The notes beneath the pieces were generated by a model. That model was not told the origin of the DNA and did no database searches. It worked only from the letters and a program-made list of their open reading frames with translations. From contig JAEWKK010000019.1 in the NCBI GenBank assembly GCA_023386045.1, positions 1 through 64,000 of the forward strand: 64,000 nt of DNA. The letters run 5' to 3'. Position numbers and translations under genes: made by a program. This DNA is from Bacteroidota bacterium (GTDB taxonomy: Bacteria; Bacteroidota; Bacteroidia; Chitinophagales; Chitinophagaceae). Shown one piece after another: positions 1 to 9,467 of this stretch. Within the stretch, counting starts at the first letter, position 1. Every line of letters starts with the position of its first letter.

Positions 1-60
1 TTCACTAAAATAACGATGGACTCTTGTACTTTTTGCGTTTAACTGTTCTGGTTTAGCCAT
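1..60 (-). CDS. Partial hypothetical protein, N-terminus only
   Basis: The reverse strand opens with an ATG at 60 and runs off the left edge of the window without a stop. Twenty residues are visible, basic and polar, beginning MAKPEQLNAK. That is too little to assign a family. It points away from the LOG-family gene at 347, so the repeat-rich gap between them would hold two divergent promoters. It could also be a chance opening; the AAA/ACA-rich codon use looks coding, but confidence is modest. Confidence 0.4.
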   Translation of the reverse strand, partial: MAKPEQLNAKSTRVHRYFSE

Positions 61-120
61 ATGCTTCGTTTTTTGAGTTGATTTAATTAGCTCAAAAACG
101 GTCAACATATTTCAGGCAAC

Positions 121-302
121 TACAGTAGGCGTATGGCATATGGCGTATGGCTGGTGGGTTAGTACATGGTCCATGGTTCATAAGCCATCTGTCAACCGCT
201 ATGAACCATGAACTATGATCTATGAACTATCTGCCATATGCTATAAGCCATAAGCTACTTGCCATCTGCCATGAACTATGAACCATGATCTATGAACTAT
301 CC
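121..302. repeat. Degenerate ATGAACYATG / CATATGGC word repeats
   Basis: This non-coding stretch is built from short near-identical words. ATGAACCATGAACTATG starts at 201 and a permuted copy, ATGAACTATGAACCATG, starts at 271. Both are followed by the same 13 bases, ATCTATGAACTAT. Words such as ATGGCATATGG and CATGGTCCATGG fill the rest. Many words are their own near-reverse complements, so either strand could form weak hairpins. A similar patch lies at 26621-26669. No ORF or promoter is evident inside it. Confidence 0.75.
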
Positions 303-346
303 CTCCCCTCCGGAAAATACATTTTGTCTATTTTTATTGATCAATC

Positions 347-1108
347 ATGGAAACAAAACAACCGGTTAAGCCAAAGCAGCATAAGTACGAGCGCATCATT
401 CCCCCTAAAGAACACGTTTACCTTGAAGGTCCAAAAAGCCGTGGATATGAATTAAAATTTGTATGGAGGGTTTTTAAAGAATTGTTTTCTTCCATCCGTG
501 AATTGCATTTCATAGGTCCCTGCATTACAGTTTTTGGTTCGGCAAGATTCAAGGAGAATCATGAATACTATCAGGCTGCCATGGAATTTGGTAAGCGTAT
601 AGCAGAAATGGGCTTTACTACCATGACCGGAGGAGGACCAGGCATTATGGAAGCGGCCAATAGGGGAGCCTTTGAAAATGGCGGCAAATCGGTAGGATTA
701 AATATCAAACTTCCATTTGAACAAAGCTCCAACAAATACCTTCATGAATGTAGAACCTTTGAATATTTTTTCACGCGCAAGACCATGCTGATCAAATATT
801 CTTATGCCTTCGTGATTTTACCCGGAGGTTTTGGAACCATGGACGAACTGTTTGAAACACTCACACTCGTTCAAACCAAAACCGTCACTAATTTTCCAGT
901 AGTTCTTTTTGGAAAGGAATTTTATCAACCGCTTGTGGAAGTGATGCAGGTAATGCTGAAAGAAGGAACAATTTCGAAAGAAGACCTTGACCTGGTTTTA
1001 CTCACCGATGATGTGAATGAAGCCATGGGACATATTGCGAAGTACATCACTACCAATTATAAAATAAAGCCAAGAAGAAGGATATGGTGGCTTTTTGAAA
1101 AAAAATAA
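347..1108 (+). CDS. LOG family protein (TIGR00730-type Rossmann nucleotide hydrolase)
   Basis: The 253-residue protein carries the two hallmark motifs of the lysine-decarboxylase-like/LOG family: GGGPGIMEAANRGA at residues 95-108 and PGGFGTMDE at 159-167. Family members hydrolyse nucleoside 5'-monophosphates to free base and ribose 5-phosphate (cytokinin riboside monophosphate in plants); the physiological substrate in bacteria is often unknown. Compared with minimal LOG proteins (about 190 residues) it has a basic N-terminal extension of about 55 residues, so it belongs to the longer bacterial branch. The protein should be cytosolic because no signal sequence is seen. It ends one base before the ATG of the GH97 gene, so the two are probably co-transcribed. 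Confidence 0.85.
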   Translation: METKQPVKPKQHKYERIIPPKEHVYLEGPKSRGYELKFVWRVFKELFSSIRELHFIGPCITVFGSARFKENHEYYQAAMEFGKRIAEMGFTTMTGGGPGIMEAANRGAFENGGKSVGLNIKLPFEQSSNKYLHECRTFEYFFTRKTMLIKYSYAFVILPGGFGTMDELFETLTLVQTKTVTNFPVVLFGKEFYQPLVEVMQVMLKEGTISKEDLDLVLLTDDVNEAMGHIAKYITTNYKIKPRRRIWWLFEKK

Positions 1109-1109
1109 C

Positions 1110-3236
1110 ATGCAAAAAATCTTTCTCCTGCTGCTGACTATGATCACGCTTCATGCACAATCACAGCTATTAAAACTTTCTTCTCCTGATAAGAACATTT
1201 TATTGCAGGTTCAACTTGAAAAAGGAGAGATCAGTTACCAGCTATCTTATAAACAAAAAGCTGTGATCCTGCCTTCAAAGCTTTCTCTTGTATTCAAAGA
1301 GCCAGCTGTAGAACTAAAGCAGTTTGAAATAACAGGAACAGATTCTTCAACTTATGACCAGACCTGGAAACCGGTATGGGGTGAATACAGCAAGATCCGT
1401 GATCACCACAATGAATTGAGGCTTCATCTCAAAGAAAAAAACGGCAGCGGTATTTTACTAAACGTAGTTTTCAGACTATTTAATGAAGGCCTTGGCTTCA
1501 GGTATGAATTTCCGCAACAGGAAAATCTGAAACATTTTGTACTTGCTGATGAAAGAACAGAGTTTCATCTTACAGGCGACCACAAAACCTTCTGGATACC
1601 GGGTGATTATGATTCAAATGAATTTACCTACACTACTTCTAAACTGAGTGAAGTAGATGCTTCTACCAGTAAAAAATTCAACGAGATCTTTGCCAAGGCT
1701 TACTACAACTCCAATGCTGTTCAAACTCCTCTCATGATGAAAACAGCAGATGGATTGTACATCAACATACACGAAGCCTCACTGATCAATTACCCGGCAA
1801 TGAACCTGGTCATTGATAAAAAAACTTTCACTTTAAATTCTCACCTGGTACCAGATGCTGTTGGAAACAAAGCTTACCTGATCACACCTGCACGTACTCC
1901 CTGGCGCACGATCATCGTGAGTGATAAAGCAACTGAAATGATTGCCGCCAACCGAATGATCCTGAATTTGAACGAACCTTCTGCAATTGCAGACAGCTCC
2001 TGGATCAAACCACAGAAAATGGTTGGTGTATGGTGGGAAATGCATGTAGGAAAAAGTAGCTGGGATTATTCAGGTGAACAGGCAGGTTCACAACAGCTAT
2101 CCAAAGTTCCGCACGGTGCCAATACAGCCAACGTAAAAAAATACATTGACTTTGCTGCGAAGCACGGAATTGATGGTGTACTGGTAGAAGGATGGAATAC
2201 CGGTTGGGAAGACTGGTTCGGTAAATGGAAAGAAGATGTTTTTGATTTTGTAACACCCTACTCTGATTATGATATCAATACATTGAGTGCTTATGCTGCA
2301 TCAAAAGGTGTCAGGATCATTATGCACCATGAAACATCTGCTTCTGTCACCAATTACGAAAGATGGATGGACACTGCTTACCGCTTCATGAAAGAACATG
2401 GAATGAATAGTGTGAAGACGGGTTATGTGGGTTATATCATTCCCAGGGGTGAGCACCACGACGGGCAATGGATGGTAAAACATTATGAGCGCGTTTTACA
2501 AAAAACTGCAGCTTATCAAATCATGGTAGATGCGCATGAACCAGTTCGTCCTACAGGCATGCACCGCACTTATCCCAACTTCCTGGCCTGTGAAGCGGCA
2601 AGGGGAAATGAATTCAATGCCTGGAGCAGCGGCAATCCACCTGAACATGAAACCATTTTACCTTTTACACGGCTAATGGGCGGCCCAATGGATTATACGC
2701 CGGGAATTTTCCAGATCAAAATGAATGCTTACGATCCGGCCAAAAAAGAACAGGTACACACAACGCTTGCCAAACAATTGGCTTTATATATTACGATGTA
2801 CAGTCCTTTGCAAATGGCGGCTGATCTTCCTGAAAATTATGAAGCACATGAAGATGCCTTTCAATTTATTAAAGACGTGGCTGTAGATTGGGATGATAGC
2901 CGCATACTGCAGGCAGAACCCGGAGACTACCTGGTGATTGCAAGAAAAGAAAAAGGGAAAGACAACTGGTACTTAGGTGCCATTACCGATGAATCAACCA
3001 GGCAATTCAAACAGCCACTTGGTTTTTTGGATCCGGGGAAATCTTATATGGCAACAATCTATCGTGATGCTGCTGACGCACACTGGCAAAATAATCCTAT
3101 GGCTTATGTAATTGAAAGTTTTATTGTTGACAGTAAAACGATATTGAAATTGCAATTGGCAGCGGGAGGCGGAACAGCCATCAGCATACTTCCTGCTTCG
3201 GCTTCTGATAAAAAATCATTTAAAAAATACAGGTAA
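1110..3236 (+). CDS. Glycoside hydrolase family 97 protein (SusB-like alpha-glucosidase)
   Basis: The 708-residue exported enzyme starts with a signal peptide (MQKIFLLLLTMITLHAQSQ). A TTG five codons upstream is possible, but the ATG at 1110 sits directly before the hydrophobic core. GH97 enzymes have an N-terminal beta-sandwich, a (beta/alpha)8 barrel and a C-terminal sandwich, and the length fits. Barrel motifs include GVWWEMHVGKSSW, KTGYVG, HHET and VDAHEPVRPTG. The Gly in KTGYVG occupies the place where retaining members carry an Asp nucleophile, and the Glu residues of HHET and DAHE fit the inverting, calcium-dependent alpha-glucosidase branch typified by SusB. It probably releases glucose from alpha-glucans in the periplasm. 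The next gene, 18 bases on, is a SemiSWEET sugar carrier. Confidence 0.9.
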   Translation: MQKIFLLLLTMITLHAQSQLLKLSSPDKNILLQVQLEKGEISYQLSYKQKAVILPSKLSLVFKEPAVELKQFEITGTDSSTYDQTWKPVWGEYSKIRDHHNELRLHLKEKNGSGILLNVVFRLFNEGLGFRYEFPQQENLKHFVLADERTEFHLTGDHKTFWIPGDYDSNEFTYTTSKLSEVDASTSKKFNEIFAKAYYNSNAVQTPLMMKTADGLYINIHEASLINYPAMNLVIDKKTFTLNSHLVPDAVGNKAYLITPARTPWRTIIVSDKATEMIAANRMILNLNEPSAIADSSWIKPQKMVGVWWEMHVGKSSWDYSGEQAGSQQLSKVPHGANTANVKKYIDFAAKHGIDGVLVEGWNTGWEDWFGKWKEDVFDFVTPYSDYDINTLSAYAASKGVRIIMHHETSASVTNYERWMDTAYRFMKEHGMNSVKTGYVGYIIPRGEHHDGQWMVKHYERVLQKTAAYQIMVDAHEPVRPTGMHRTYPNFLACEAARGNEFNAWSSGNPPEHETILPFTRLMGGPMDYTPGIFQIKMNAYDPAKKEQVHTTLAKQLALYITMYSPLQMAADLPENYEAHEDAFQFIKDVAVDWDDSRILQAEPGDYLVIARKEKGKDNWYLGAITDESTRQFKQPLGFLDPGKSYMATIYRDAADAHWQNNPMAYVIESFIVDSKTILKLQLAAGGGTAISILPASASDKKSFKKYR

Positions 3237-3254
3237 CGATTTATCAATTTTATA

Positions 3255-3533
3255 ATGACAGCAATTCAAATACTCGGAATGGCAGCAGGTAGTATTTCTG
3301 CCATCACATTTTTACCACAGGTGATCAAAACCTGGAAAACTAAATCTGCGGGTGACATCTCCTTATTAATGTTCACTTTTGCAACCATCAGTGTGATCAT
3401 GTGGCTGGTATATGGCATCCTGCTTATGGATATCCCAATCATCTACACCAATAGTTTGGTACTGATCTGTTCATTGATCATGTTGTATTTCAAGTTCCGT
3501 TTCAAAAAGAAACCTTCTGACCTGGAACTTTGA
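3255..3533 (+). CDS. SemiSWEET family sugar transporter
   Basis: This 92-residue, three-helix membrane protein has the PQ-loop signature in helix 1 (FLPQVIKTWKTKSAGDIS, Pro-Gln at 21-22). SemiSWEETs are half-size relatives of eukaryotic SWEET/PQ-loop carriers that dimerise to form a passive sugar channel across the inner membrane. The third helix ends in a short Lys-rich cytoplasmic tail. Its position right after a periplasmic GH97 glycosidase suggests uptake of the released monosaccharide; that link is inferred from adjacency only. Confidence 0.9.
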   Translation: MTAIQILGMAAGSISAITFLPQVIKTWKTKSAGDISLLMFTFATISVIMWLVYGILLMDIPIIYTNSLVLICSLIMLYFKFRFKKKPSDLEL

Positions 3534-3573
3534 ATGTATTCTTTTTACAAAACAAAATATAGAGATCAGAAAC

Positions 3574-4182
3574 ATGAATATTCAAGCGATCATCTGGGAT
3601 CTGGGAGGCGTGCTGATTGACTGGAATCCGACCTATGTATTTGACAAGCTGATAGAGAATGAAGACAAAAAGCAGTTTTTTCTCAGCCAGATCTGCAGCC
3701 TTGACTGGAATGAAAACCAGGATGCAGGTCGTCCTATCAAAGAAGCAACAGAAGAACTGGTAGAAAAACACCCGGAATGGAAGGAGTATATAGAAGCTTA
3801 TTATGGGAGATGGACAGAAATGCTTGGCGGACCTATTGAAGAAACCGTTGACATTTTTAAACAGGTGAAAGAAGCAAACAAATACAAATTATACGCTTTG
3901 ACGAACTGGAGTGCTGAACTCTTTCCAATAGCACTGGAACGTTATGATTTTTTACACTGGTTTGATGGCCGGGTGGTAAGTGGTGAAGAAAAAATGAGAA
4001 AGCCTCATCCTGATTTTTACAGGTTGACTCTTGACAGGTTTCAGTTAAAGCCCGAAGAGACTTTATTCATTGATGATAATCTTCGGAATATTAAAGCAGC
4101 CAGCGAAATGGGCATTTTATCCATACAATTCCAGTCGCCGGAACAACTCAGAAAAGACCTGGAAGCCAGAGGCATTCTTTAA
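3574..4182 (+). CDS. HAD-superfamily hydrolase, subfamily IA (YihX-like phosphatase)
   Basis: The 202-residue cytosolic protein shows all four HAD motifs: nucleophile Asp9 in DLGGVLIDW, Thr110-Asn111 in ALTNWS, Lys143 in MRKPHPDFY, and acidic motif IV in FIDDN (Asp167-Asp168). A helical cap lies between motifs I and II. The second Asp expected two residues after the nucleophile is replaced by Gly; related sugar phosphatases such as YihX (glucose-1-phosphatase) also deviate here. A sugar-phosphate or other small phosphomonoester is the likely substrate. It follows the glycosidase/SemiSWEET pair at 40 bases and may belong to the same transcript. Confidence 0.85.
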   Translation: MNIQAIIWDLGGVLIDWNPTYVFDKLIENEDKKQFFLSQICSLDWNENQDAGRPIKEATEELVEKHPEWKEYIEAYYGRWTEMLGGPIEETVDIFKQVKEANKYKLYALTNWSAELFPIALERYDFLHWFDGRVVSGEEKMRKPHPDFYRLTLDRFQLKPEETLFIDDNLRNIKAASEMGILSIQFQSPEQLRKDLEARGIL

Positions 4183-4234
4183 AATTTAGCATCCTGAAAA
4201 AAAATATTTGATTATCCTTGTTGCTAATCTTTTT

Positions 4235-5428
4235 ATGATGTTTTCAAGGATAGTTTTTATTTTATGCCTGTGCGCAACCCTGCCTTCCTGTTATATGATC
4301 AGGGCTTACAGGGTAAGGGATTTTAAGTTGACCGATCACCAGCGCATGCCCTTTGTTCCTATCAAAGCATCTACCGAGCCTTATCATTTTATTGAAGGCT
4401 CAACCAATAATGATTATGCATCCTTAAAACAATACCTGGATTCCAACCTGAAAAATTCTTTAACAGCGGCTTTCCTTGTCATTAGAAATGATAGCATCAT
4501 TTATGAAAATTATTTCAACGGCTTCAACCAGCAATCTCTTCTTCCTTCTTTTTCAGTTGCCAAATCATTTGTTGCCACACTGGTTGGATTTGCAATTGAC
4601 GAAGGCAAAATAAAATCCACGCAGGATCCTATTTCTAATTATTTGCCGGAATTATTAAAAACCGATTCCAGGTACAGCAAGATCACCTTGCAGCATTTAC
4701 TTGACATGCGCAGTGGAGTGAAATTCGATGAAGGAAGTTATGGACTGAAAGATGATGCCATCCGGCTTGGTTTTCGTCCCAACATTTTAAAACATGTACT
4801 GAAGGTTAAAGTAGAAAAAGACCCGGGAGGTGCTTTTAACTATCAAAGTGTGAATACAGAGTTGCTGGCGCTGGCAGTAGAGAGAGCGACCGGGAAAAAG
4901 ATTTCTGCTTACCTGCAGGAAAAAATCTGGCAGCCATTAGGTGCGGAGAACCCGGCCACCTGGAATGTTGACAGCAAAAAACACAAACAGGAAATTGCTT
5001 TTGCGGGCTTGAATGCTACAGCAAGAGATTTTGCCAAACTAGGACAATTATATTTAAACGAAGGGAAATGGAATGGCTCTCAGTTGCTCAACAAACAATG
5101 GACAGATCTTGTCACCAATCCAGAAAACTTTAAAAAAACACAGGGCTACAAAAACCAGTGGTGGCAGACCATCAGGTTTTTCAAAACCACAGATTCACTG
5201 GAAGCTGTGGCCTTCAGGTCAAATCATCCGTTGAGTACAAATATTAGAAGGGAAGCAGAAAACTACGTGGTGGGCTACAATGCTGTACCACATGCTAACG
5301 GCATATTGAACCAGTACATTTATGTATTCCCCGAACGCAATGTTGTTATTGTACGACTTGGGCGCAACTGGTCGCATCCCACGAAACATGCTACTGCATT
5401 TATTTACGATGTAGGCAACAGACTTTAA
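4235..5428 (+). CDS. Serine hydrolase lipoprotein, beta-lactamase class C / 6-aminohexanoate hydrolase fold
   Basis: The 397-residue lipoprotein begins at tandem ATGs (4235, 4238) before a signal peptide with lipobox LPSC (Cys19). An upstream TTG at 4208 is less likely. The catalytic SxxK motif is SVAK (Ser107, Lys110). The second motif has the form YQS in FNYQSVNTELL, and a HANG tetrapeptide near the end replaces the usual KTG/HxG third motif. Such proteins are serine esterases, amidases or DD-peptidase-like enzymes; the substrate cannot be read from sequence. Its stop codon overlaps by a few bases the stop of the convergent methionine synthase gene, with no terminator between them. Confidence 0.85.
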   Translation: MMFSRIVFILCLCATLPSCYMIRAYRVRDFKLTDHQRMPFVPIKASTEPYHFIEGSTNNDYASLKQYLDSNLKNSLTAAFLVIRNDSIIYENYFNGFNQQSLLPSFSVAKSFVATLVGFAIDEGKIKSTQDPISNYLPELLKTDSRYSKITLQHLLDMRSGVKFDEGSYGLKDDAIRLGFRPNILKHVLKVKVEKDPGGAFNYQSVNTELLALAVERATGKKISAYLQEKIWQPLGAENPATWNVDSKKHKQEIAFAGLNATARDFAKLGQLYLNEGKWNGSQLLNKQWTDLVTNPENFKKTQGYKNQWWQTIRFFKTTDSLEAVAFRSNHPLSTNIRREAENYVVGYNAVPHANGILNQYIYVFPERNVVIVRLGRNWSHPTKHATAFIYDVGNRL

Positions 5429-8133
5429 TCAAGCACAGGTCTGAGCCATTTTTCAGCTTCTTCCACTGTCATCCCTTTTCTTTCGGCATAATCGTGCAAC
5501 TGATCTCTGCCAATTTTCCCAAGGCCAAAATAATGACTTTGGGGATGCGCGAAGTACCAGCCACAAACAGAAGCCGGTGGATCCATGGCAAGGCTTTCAG
5601 TTAATTCAATGCCGATGTTCTCTGTTACCTTAAGTAAGGAGAACAGTTTTATTTTTTCTGTATGATCAGGGCAGGCAGGATAACCCGGCGCAGGCCTGAT
5701 ACCCTTGTATTCCTCTTTGATCAGTTGCACATTGGATAATGCTTCATTTTTATCATAACCCCAGTGCTCCTTGCGCACACCTTCATGCAAACATTCTGCA
5801 AAGGCTTCTACAAAACGGTCAGCCAGGATCTGCACGAGTATCTTATTGTATTCATCATGCTCACTCGCAAATTGTTTGATCCATTTTTGCGCGCCATGAA
5901 TAGTTACCGCAAATGCACCCATATAATCCTGAGTAGTATTTTCAGGAGCCACGAAATCAGCCAGGCTGTAAGAAGGCTGTCCTACAGCTTTTTTCATTTG
6001 CTGTCGCAATGATTCCAGCTTTACCGTTCCTTCATCCGTTAATAGGGTGATGGTGTCCTTGTTGTTTGAATTAGCTGGCCAGAAACCAATTACACCATTG
6101 GCACTGAACCATTTTTCCCTGACAATTCTTTCCACCAGTTTCTGTGCATCGTTGTAAAGTCTTGTAGCTTCCACGCCGAAAATGGGATCGGATAAAACTT
6201 CAGGAAATCTTCCAGGCATTTCCCATCCAATGAAGAAGGGACCCCAGTCGATATACTTAGCAATTGTAGCGAGATCAAAATCTTTAAAAACTTTGACTCC
6301 ATCAGTTTTTGGTCTGACAGGTTTGTAATTTTTCCAGTCGAAATATTCCTTGGTGACCACTGCCTCCTCGTAAGGTATGAGCACTTTGTTTTTTTGCTTG
6401 TTAAGGAACTGGTTTCTCACGCCATCATATTCCTTTGCAGTTTGTTGAAGAAACTGTTCTTTATTTTCTTTATTCAGAAGATTGCTAACCACTGTCACAC
6501 TCCTGGAAGCATCAAGTACATGCACCACACCATTGTCATACTCCTGTGCGATCTTTACCGCGGTATGTGTTCTGGAAGTGGTAGCACCGCCAATCATCAA
6601 TGGCTGCTTCATATTCCTTCTTTTCATCTCCCTGGCAATATGCACCATTTCATCAAGCGAAGGTGTAATCAGTCCACTCAGTCCAATTACATCCACGTTT
6701 TCTTTTATTGCCGTATCCAGGATTTTATCAGCAGGTACCATCACTCCAAGGTCAATGACCTCATAGCCATTACAGCCAAGTACCACACCCACAATATTTT
6801 TCCCGATATCATGAACATCACCCTTCACTGTGGCCATTAAAACTTTTGCAGCACCAGCAGCTTCCTGCGAAGTGGTACCGGCAGCAGCATGAGCTTTCAT
6901 TCTTTCTTCTTTCTCGGCTTCAATGTAAGGAGTAAGAACCGCAACAGCTTTTTTCATGACCCTTGCGCTTTTTACAACCTGCGGCAGGAACATCTTTCCA
7001 CTGCCAAAAAGATCGCCTACTACATCCATCCCAGCCATCAGTGGTCCTTCAATCACATCAAGAGGCTGAGGATATTGCTGCCTGGCTTCTTCTGTATCTG
7101 TTTCAATATGATCCGTGATGCCGTTGACCAGTGCATGTTTCAGTCTTTCCTCAACCGATTGATTTCTCCACGCTTCGTCCTTCACGTCTTCTTTTCCTTT
7201 GACCTTAACAGTTTCAGCAAAACTCACCAGTCTTTCCGTTGCATCCGGTCTCCGGTTCATGATCACATCTTCACACAATTCTCTTAACTGGGGTTCAATC
7301 TCATCGTACACTACCAATTGTCCCGCGTTCACAATACCCATGTCCATACCTGCCCTGATAGCATGAAGTAGAAATACAGAATGGATGGCTTCTCTGACAT
7401 GATCATTTCCCCTGAAGGAAAAAGAAACATTGCTCACACCACCGCTTACTTTTACAAGAGGCATTTTTTGTTTGATGATGCGAGTGGCTTCAATAAAATC
7501 AACTGCATAATTGTTATGTTCTTCAATGCCTGTTGCGATGGCAAAAATGTTAGGATCGAAGATGATATCCTGGGGCTCAAACCCTACAACACCGGTAAGT
7601 ATGTGATAGGCTCTTTCACAGATGGAAACTCTTTTTTCCAAAGTATCAGCCTGTCCGTTTTCATCAAATGCCATCACTACCACAGCAGCTCCGTATGCCA
7701 GGCAGGTGAAAGCCTGTTCAATAAATTTCTCCTCACCTTCTTTCATGGAGATAGAGTTCACAATGCATTTACCCTGTACGCATTTGAGGCCCGCTTCAAT
7801 GATCTCAAACTTTGAAGAGTCAATCATGATCGGTATCCTGGCGATGTCGGGTTCAGCCTGTAACAAGTTCAGGAAAGTAGTCATTGCGGATACGCCATCA
7901 AGAAGGGCATCATCCATATTCACGTCAAGCACCTGCGCTCCATTCTCCACCTGCTGACGTGCAACAGAAAGTGCTTCTTCAAATTTGTTCTCACGAATAA
8001 GTCTTGCGAATTTTTTTGAACCCGTTACATTGGTCCGTTCGCCGATATTGATAAAATTGGATTCTGGTCTTACCGTTAGTGGCTCGAGGCCGGCTAATCG
8101 TAAATAAGGTTTGATCACTGTTTGTTCGGTCAT
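5425..8133 (-). CDS. metH: Cobalamin-dependent methionine synthase, folate/B12/activation part
   Basis: The 902-residue protein corresponds to the C-terminal three modules of MetH. The pterin-binding domain covers about 20-300 (SNFINIGERTNVTGS, VDVNMD-like strands). The B12 cap and Rossmann domains cover about 320-580, with the cobalamin-ligating DVHDIG at 439-444 (His441). The SAM-binding reactivation domain covers about 600-902 (RPAPGYPACPDH motif). It lacks the homocysteine-binding module, which is encoded by the adjacent upstream gene; the two products should work together. The reaction transfers the methyl group of 5-methyl-tetrahydrofolate through cob(I)alamin to homocysteine. The gap to the upstream gene is 54 bases, so they are one operon. 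Confidence 0.95.
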   Translation of the reverse strand: MTEQTVIKPYLRLAGLEPLTVRPESNFINIGERTNVTGSKKFARLIRENKFEEALSVARQQVENGAQVLDVNMDDALLDGVSAMTTFLNLLQAEPDIARIPIMIDSSKFEIIEAGLKCVQGKCIVNSISMKEGEEKFIEQAFTCLAYGAAVVVMAFDENGQADTLEKRVSICERAYHILTGVVGFEPQDIIFDPNIFAIATGIEEHNNYAVDFIEATRIIKQKMPLVKVSGGVSNVSFSFRGNDHVREAIHSVFLLHAIRAGMDMGIVNAGQLVVYDEIEPQLRELCEDVIMNRRPDATERLVSFAETVKVKGKEDVKDEAWRNQSVEERLKHALVNGITDHIETDTEEARQQYPQPLDVIEGPLMAGMDVVGDLFGSGKMFLPQVVKSARVMKKAVAVLTPYIEAEKEERMKAHAAAGTTSQEAAGAAKVLMATVKGDVHDIGKNIVGVVLGCNGYEVIDLGVMVPADKILDTAIKENVDVIGLSGLITPSLDEMVHIAREMKRRNMKQPLMIGGATTSRTHTAVKIAQEYDNGVVHVLDASRSVTVVSNLLNKENKEQFLQQTAKEYDGVRNQFLNKQKNKVLIPYEEAVVTKEYFDWKNYKPVRPKTDGVKVFKDFDLATIAKYIDWGPFFIGWEMPGRFPEVLSDPIFGVEATRLYNDAQKLVERIVREKWFSANGVIGFWPANSNNKDTITLLTDEGTVKLESLRQQMKKAVGQPSYSLADFVAPENTTQDYMGAFAVTIHGAQKWIKQFASEHDEYNKILVQILADRFVEAFAECLHEGVRKEHWGYDKNEALSNVQLIKEEYKGIRPAPGYPACPDHTEKIKLFSLLKVTENIGIELTESLAMDPPASVCGWYFAHPQSHYFGLGKIGRDQLHDYAERKGMTVEEAEKWLRPVLD

Positions 8134-8187
8134 TTTCTATTATTTAACCACGCCATTAAATCGTCTGATTCAATCCTTCAGTTTCTA

Positions 8188-9213
8188 TTATGAAGCAGTT
8201 TCAGCTTCCTGCAATTCGTTTTCTCTCACCGGCAATTCACGTGGATGGATGTCTTTAACGTGCAGGGCGATGTGCCTGATATGGTCGGGTGTTGTACCAC
8301 AACATCCTCCCACGATATTTACAAAACCTTCTTTTGCCCATTCTTCCAGGTAATGGCCTGTATCTTCAGGTTGTTCATCATATTCACCCATGGCATTGGG
8401 AAGACCTGCATTTGGATAAGCGGAAGTAAAGCATTCGGCAATCTTGCTCAGTTCTTCAATATGCGGTCGCATTTCTTTTGCACCCAGTGCACAATTCAAT
8501 CCCACACTTAAGGGCCTTGCATGGCGAATGGAATTATAAAATGCTTCCAGGGTTTGTCCGCTGAGTGTACGACCCGAAGCATCTGTAATGGTTCCGCTGA
8601 TCATGATGGGAAGTTCTTCCTTATGATGTTCCCTGAAATATTTTTTGATCGCGAAGATGGCTGCCTTGGCATTCAGGGTATCAAATATGGTTTCGATGAG
8701 CAGGAGATCTACACCACCATCCACCAGTCCTTTTACCTGTTCATAATAAGCAGCAACCGCTTCATCAAAACTCAAAGCCCTGAATCCAGGGTTGTTGACA
8801 TCTGGTGAAAGGGATAGTGTTTTATTCATGGGACCAATGGCACCGGCAACAAATTTTTCCTCACCGGAACCTACCAGCATAGTGGCCTCACGTGCGATTT
8901 TAGCTGCTGCAACATTGATCTCGTAAGCAAGATCTTCCATACCATAATCAGCAAGTGAAACCCTTTGTGCATTGAAGGTGTTGGTCTCAATAATATCGGC
9001 ACCTGCTTCCAGGTATTTTCCGTGAATCTCCCTGATAATATGTGGTTGTGTAAGGCAAAGCAGGTCGTTGTTGCCTTTAACATCTGAAGGCCAGTCTTTA
9101 AAACGTTCGCCCCTGTAATCTTCTTCTTTAAGATGATAGCGTTGTATCATGGTGCCCATGGCCCCATCGATGATCAAAATACGGTGCTTCATCAATTCCC
9201 TGATATCTGACAT
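8188..9213 (-). CDS. metH: Homocysteine S-methyltransferase module of split methionine synthase
   Basis: This 341-residue barrel is the N-terminal MetH module as a free-standing protein. The start chosen is the ATG at 9213 (MSDIRELMKHRILIIDGAMG); the ORF stays open to 9321, but the extra 36 residues are unlike the family. Zinc/homocysteine ligands are Cys241 (GLNCALGAKEM) and Cys304-Cys305 (GGCCGTTPDHI). It lacks folate and B12 domains, which follow in the next gene downstream on the same strand. The arrangement is a clean split at the domain linker rather than a frameshift, because each part has its own start and stop. Confidence 0.93.
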   Translation of the reverse strand: MSDIRELMKHRILIIDGAMGTMIQRYHLKEEDYRGERFKDWPSDVKGNNDLLCLTQPHIIREIHGKYLEAGADIIETNTFNAQRVSLADYGMEDLAYEINVAAAKIAREATMLVGSGEEKFVAGAIGPMNKTLSLSPDVNNPGFRALSFDEAVAAYYEQVKGLVDGGVDLLLIETIFDTLNAKAAIFAIKKYFREHHKEELPIMISGTITDASGRTLSGQTLEAFYNSIRHARPLSVGLNCALGAKEMRPHIEELSKIAECFTSAYPNAGLPNAMGEYDEQPEDTGHYLEEWAKEGFVNIVGGCCGTTPDHIRHIALHVKDIHPRELPVRENELQEAETAS

Positions 9214-9467
9214 AATAAAATATTTTACAGGATGATCTGAATAATGCTCTAACCAGAATGCAAAACTGGACGGTGTGTACAGACTAATTAAACGAGGGAA
9301 ACCTTGATGAGAGAGTTTCAACGTTTATTAGTTCTGTTTTTATGGCCGAACAATAAACAAATCCGCCGGGAACAAAACTAATAAAAATAGCGCAACCCCA
9401 CTGAAGAAGATTTAGCCGCTGAAAGGCATTAGCATGGAGTATTAACCCTTAATTGATAATGAGACTA

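Noticed and set aside
6394..6840. Long plus-strand ORF (148 codons) inside the methionine synthase gene
   Set aside because: It is an antisense shadow of a strongly conserved gene, with unlikely amino-acid composition.
9214..9440. Possible SAM or cobalamin riboswitch upstream of the split methionine synthase
   Set aside because: Stretches such as GAGGGAAACC and CTCTCATC are seen, but the conserved core of SAM-I, SAM-II or the B12 box could not be assembled on the minus strand.
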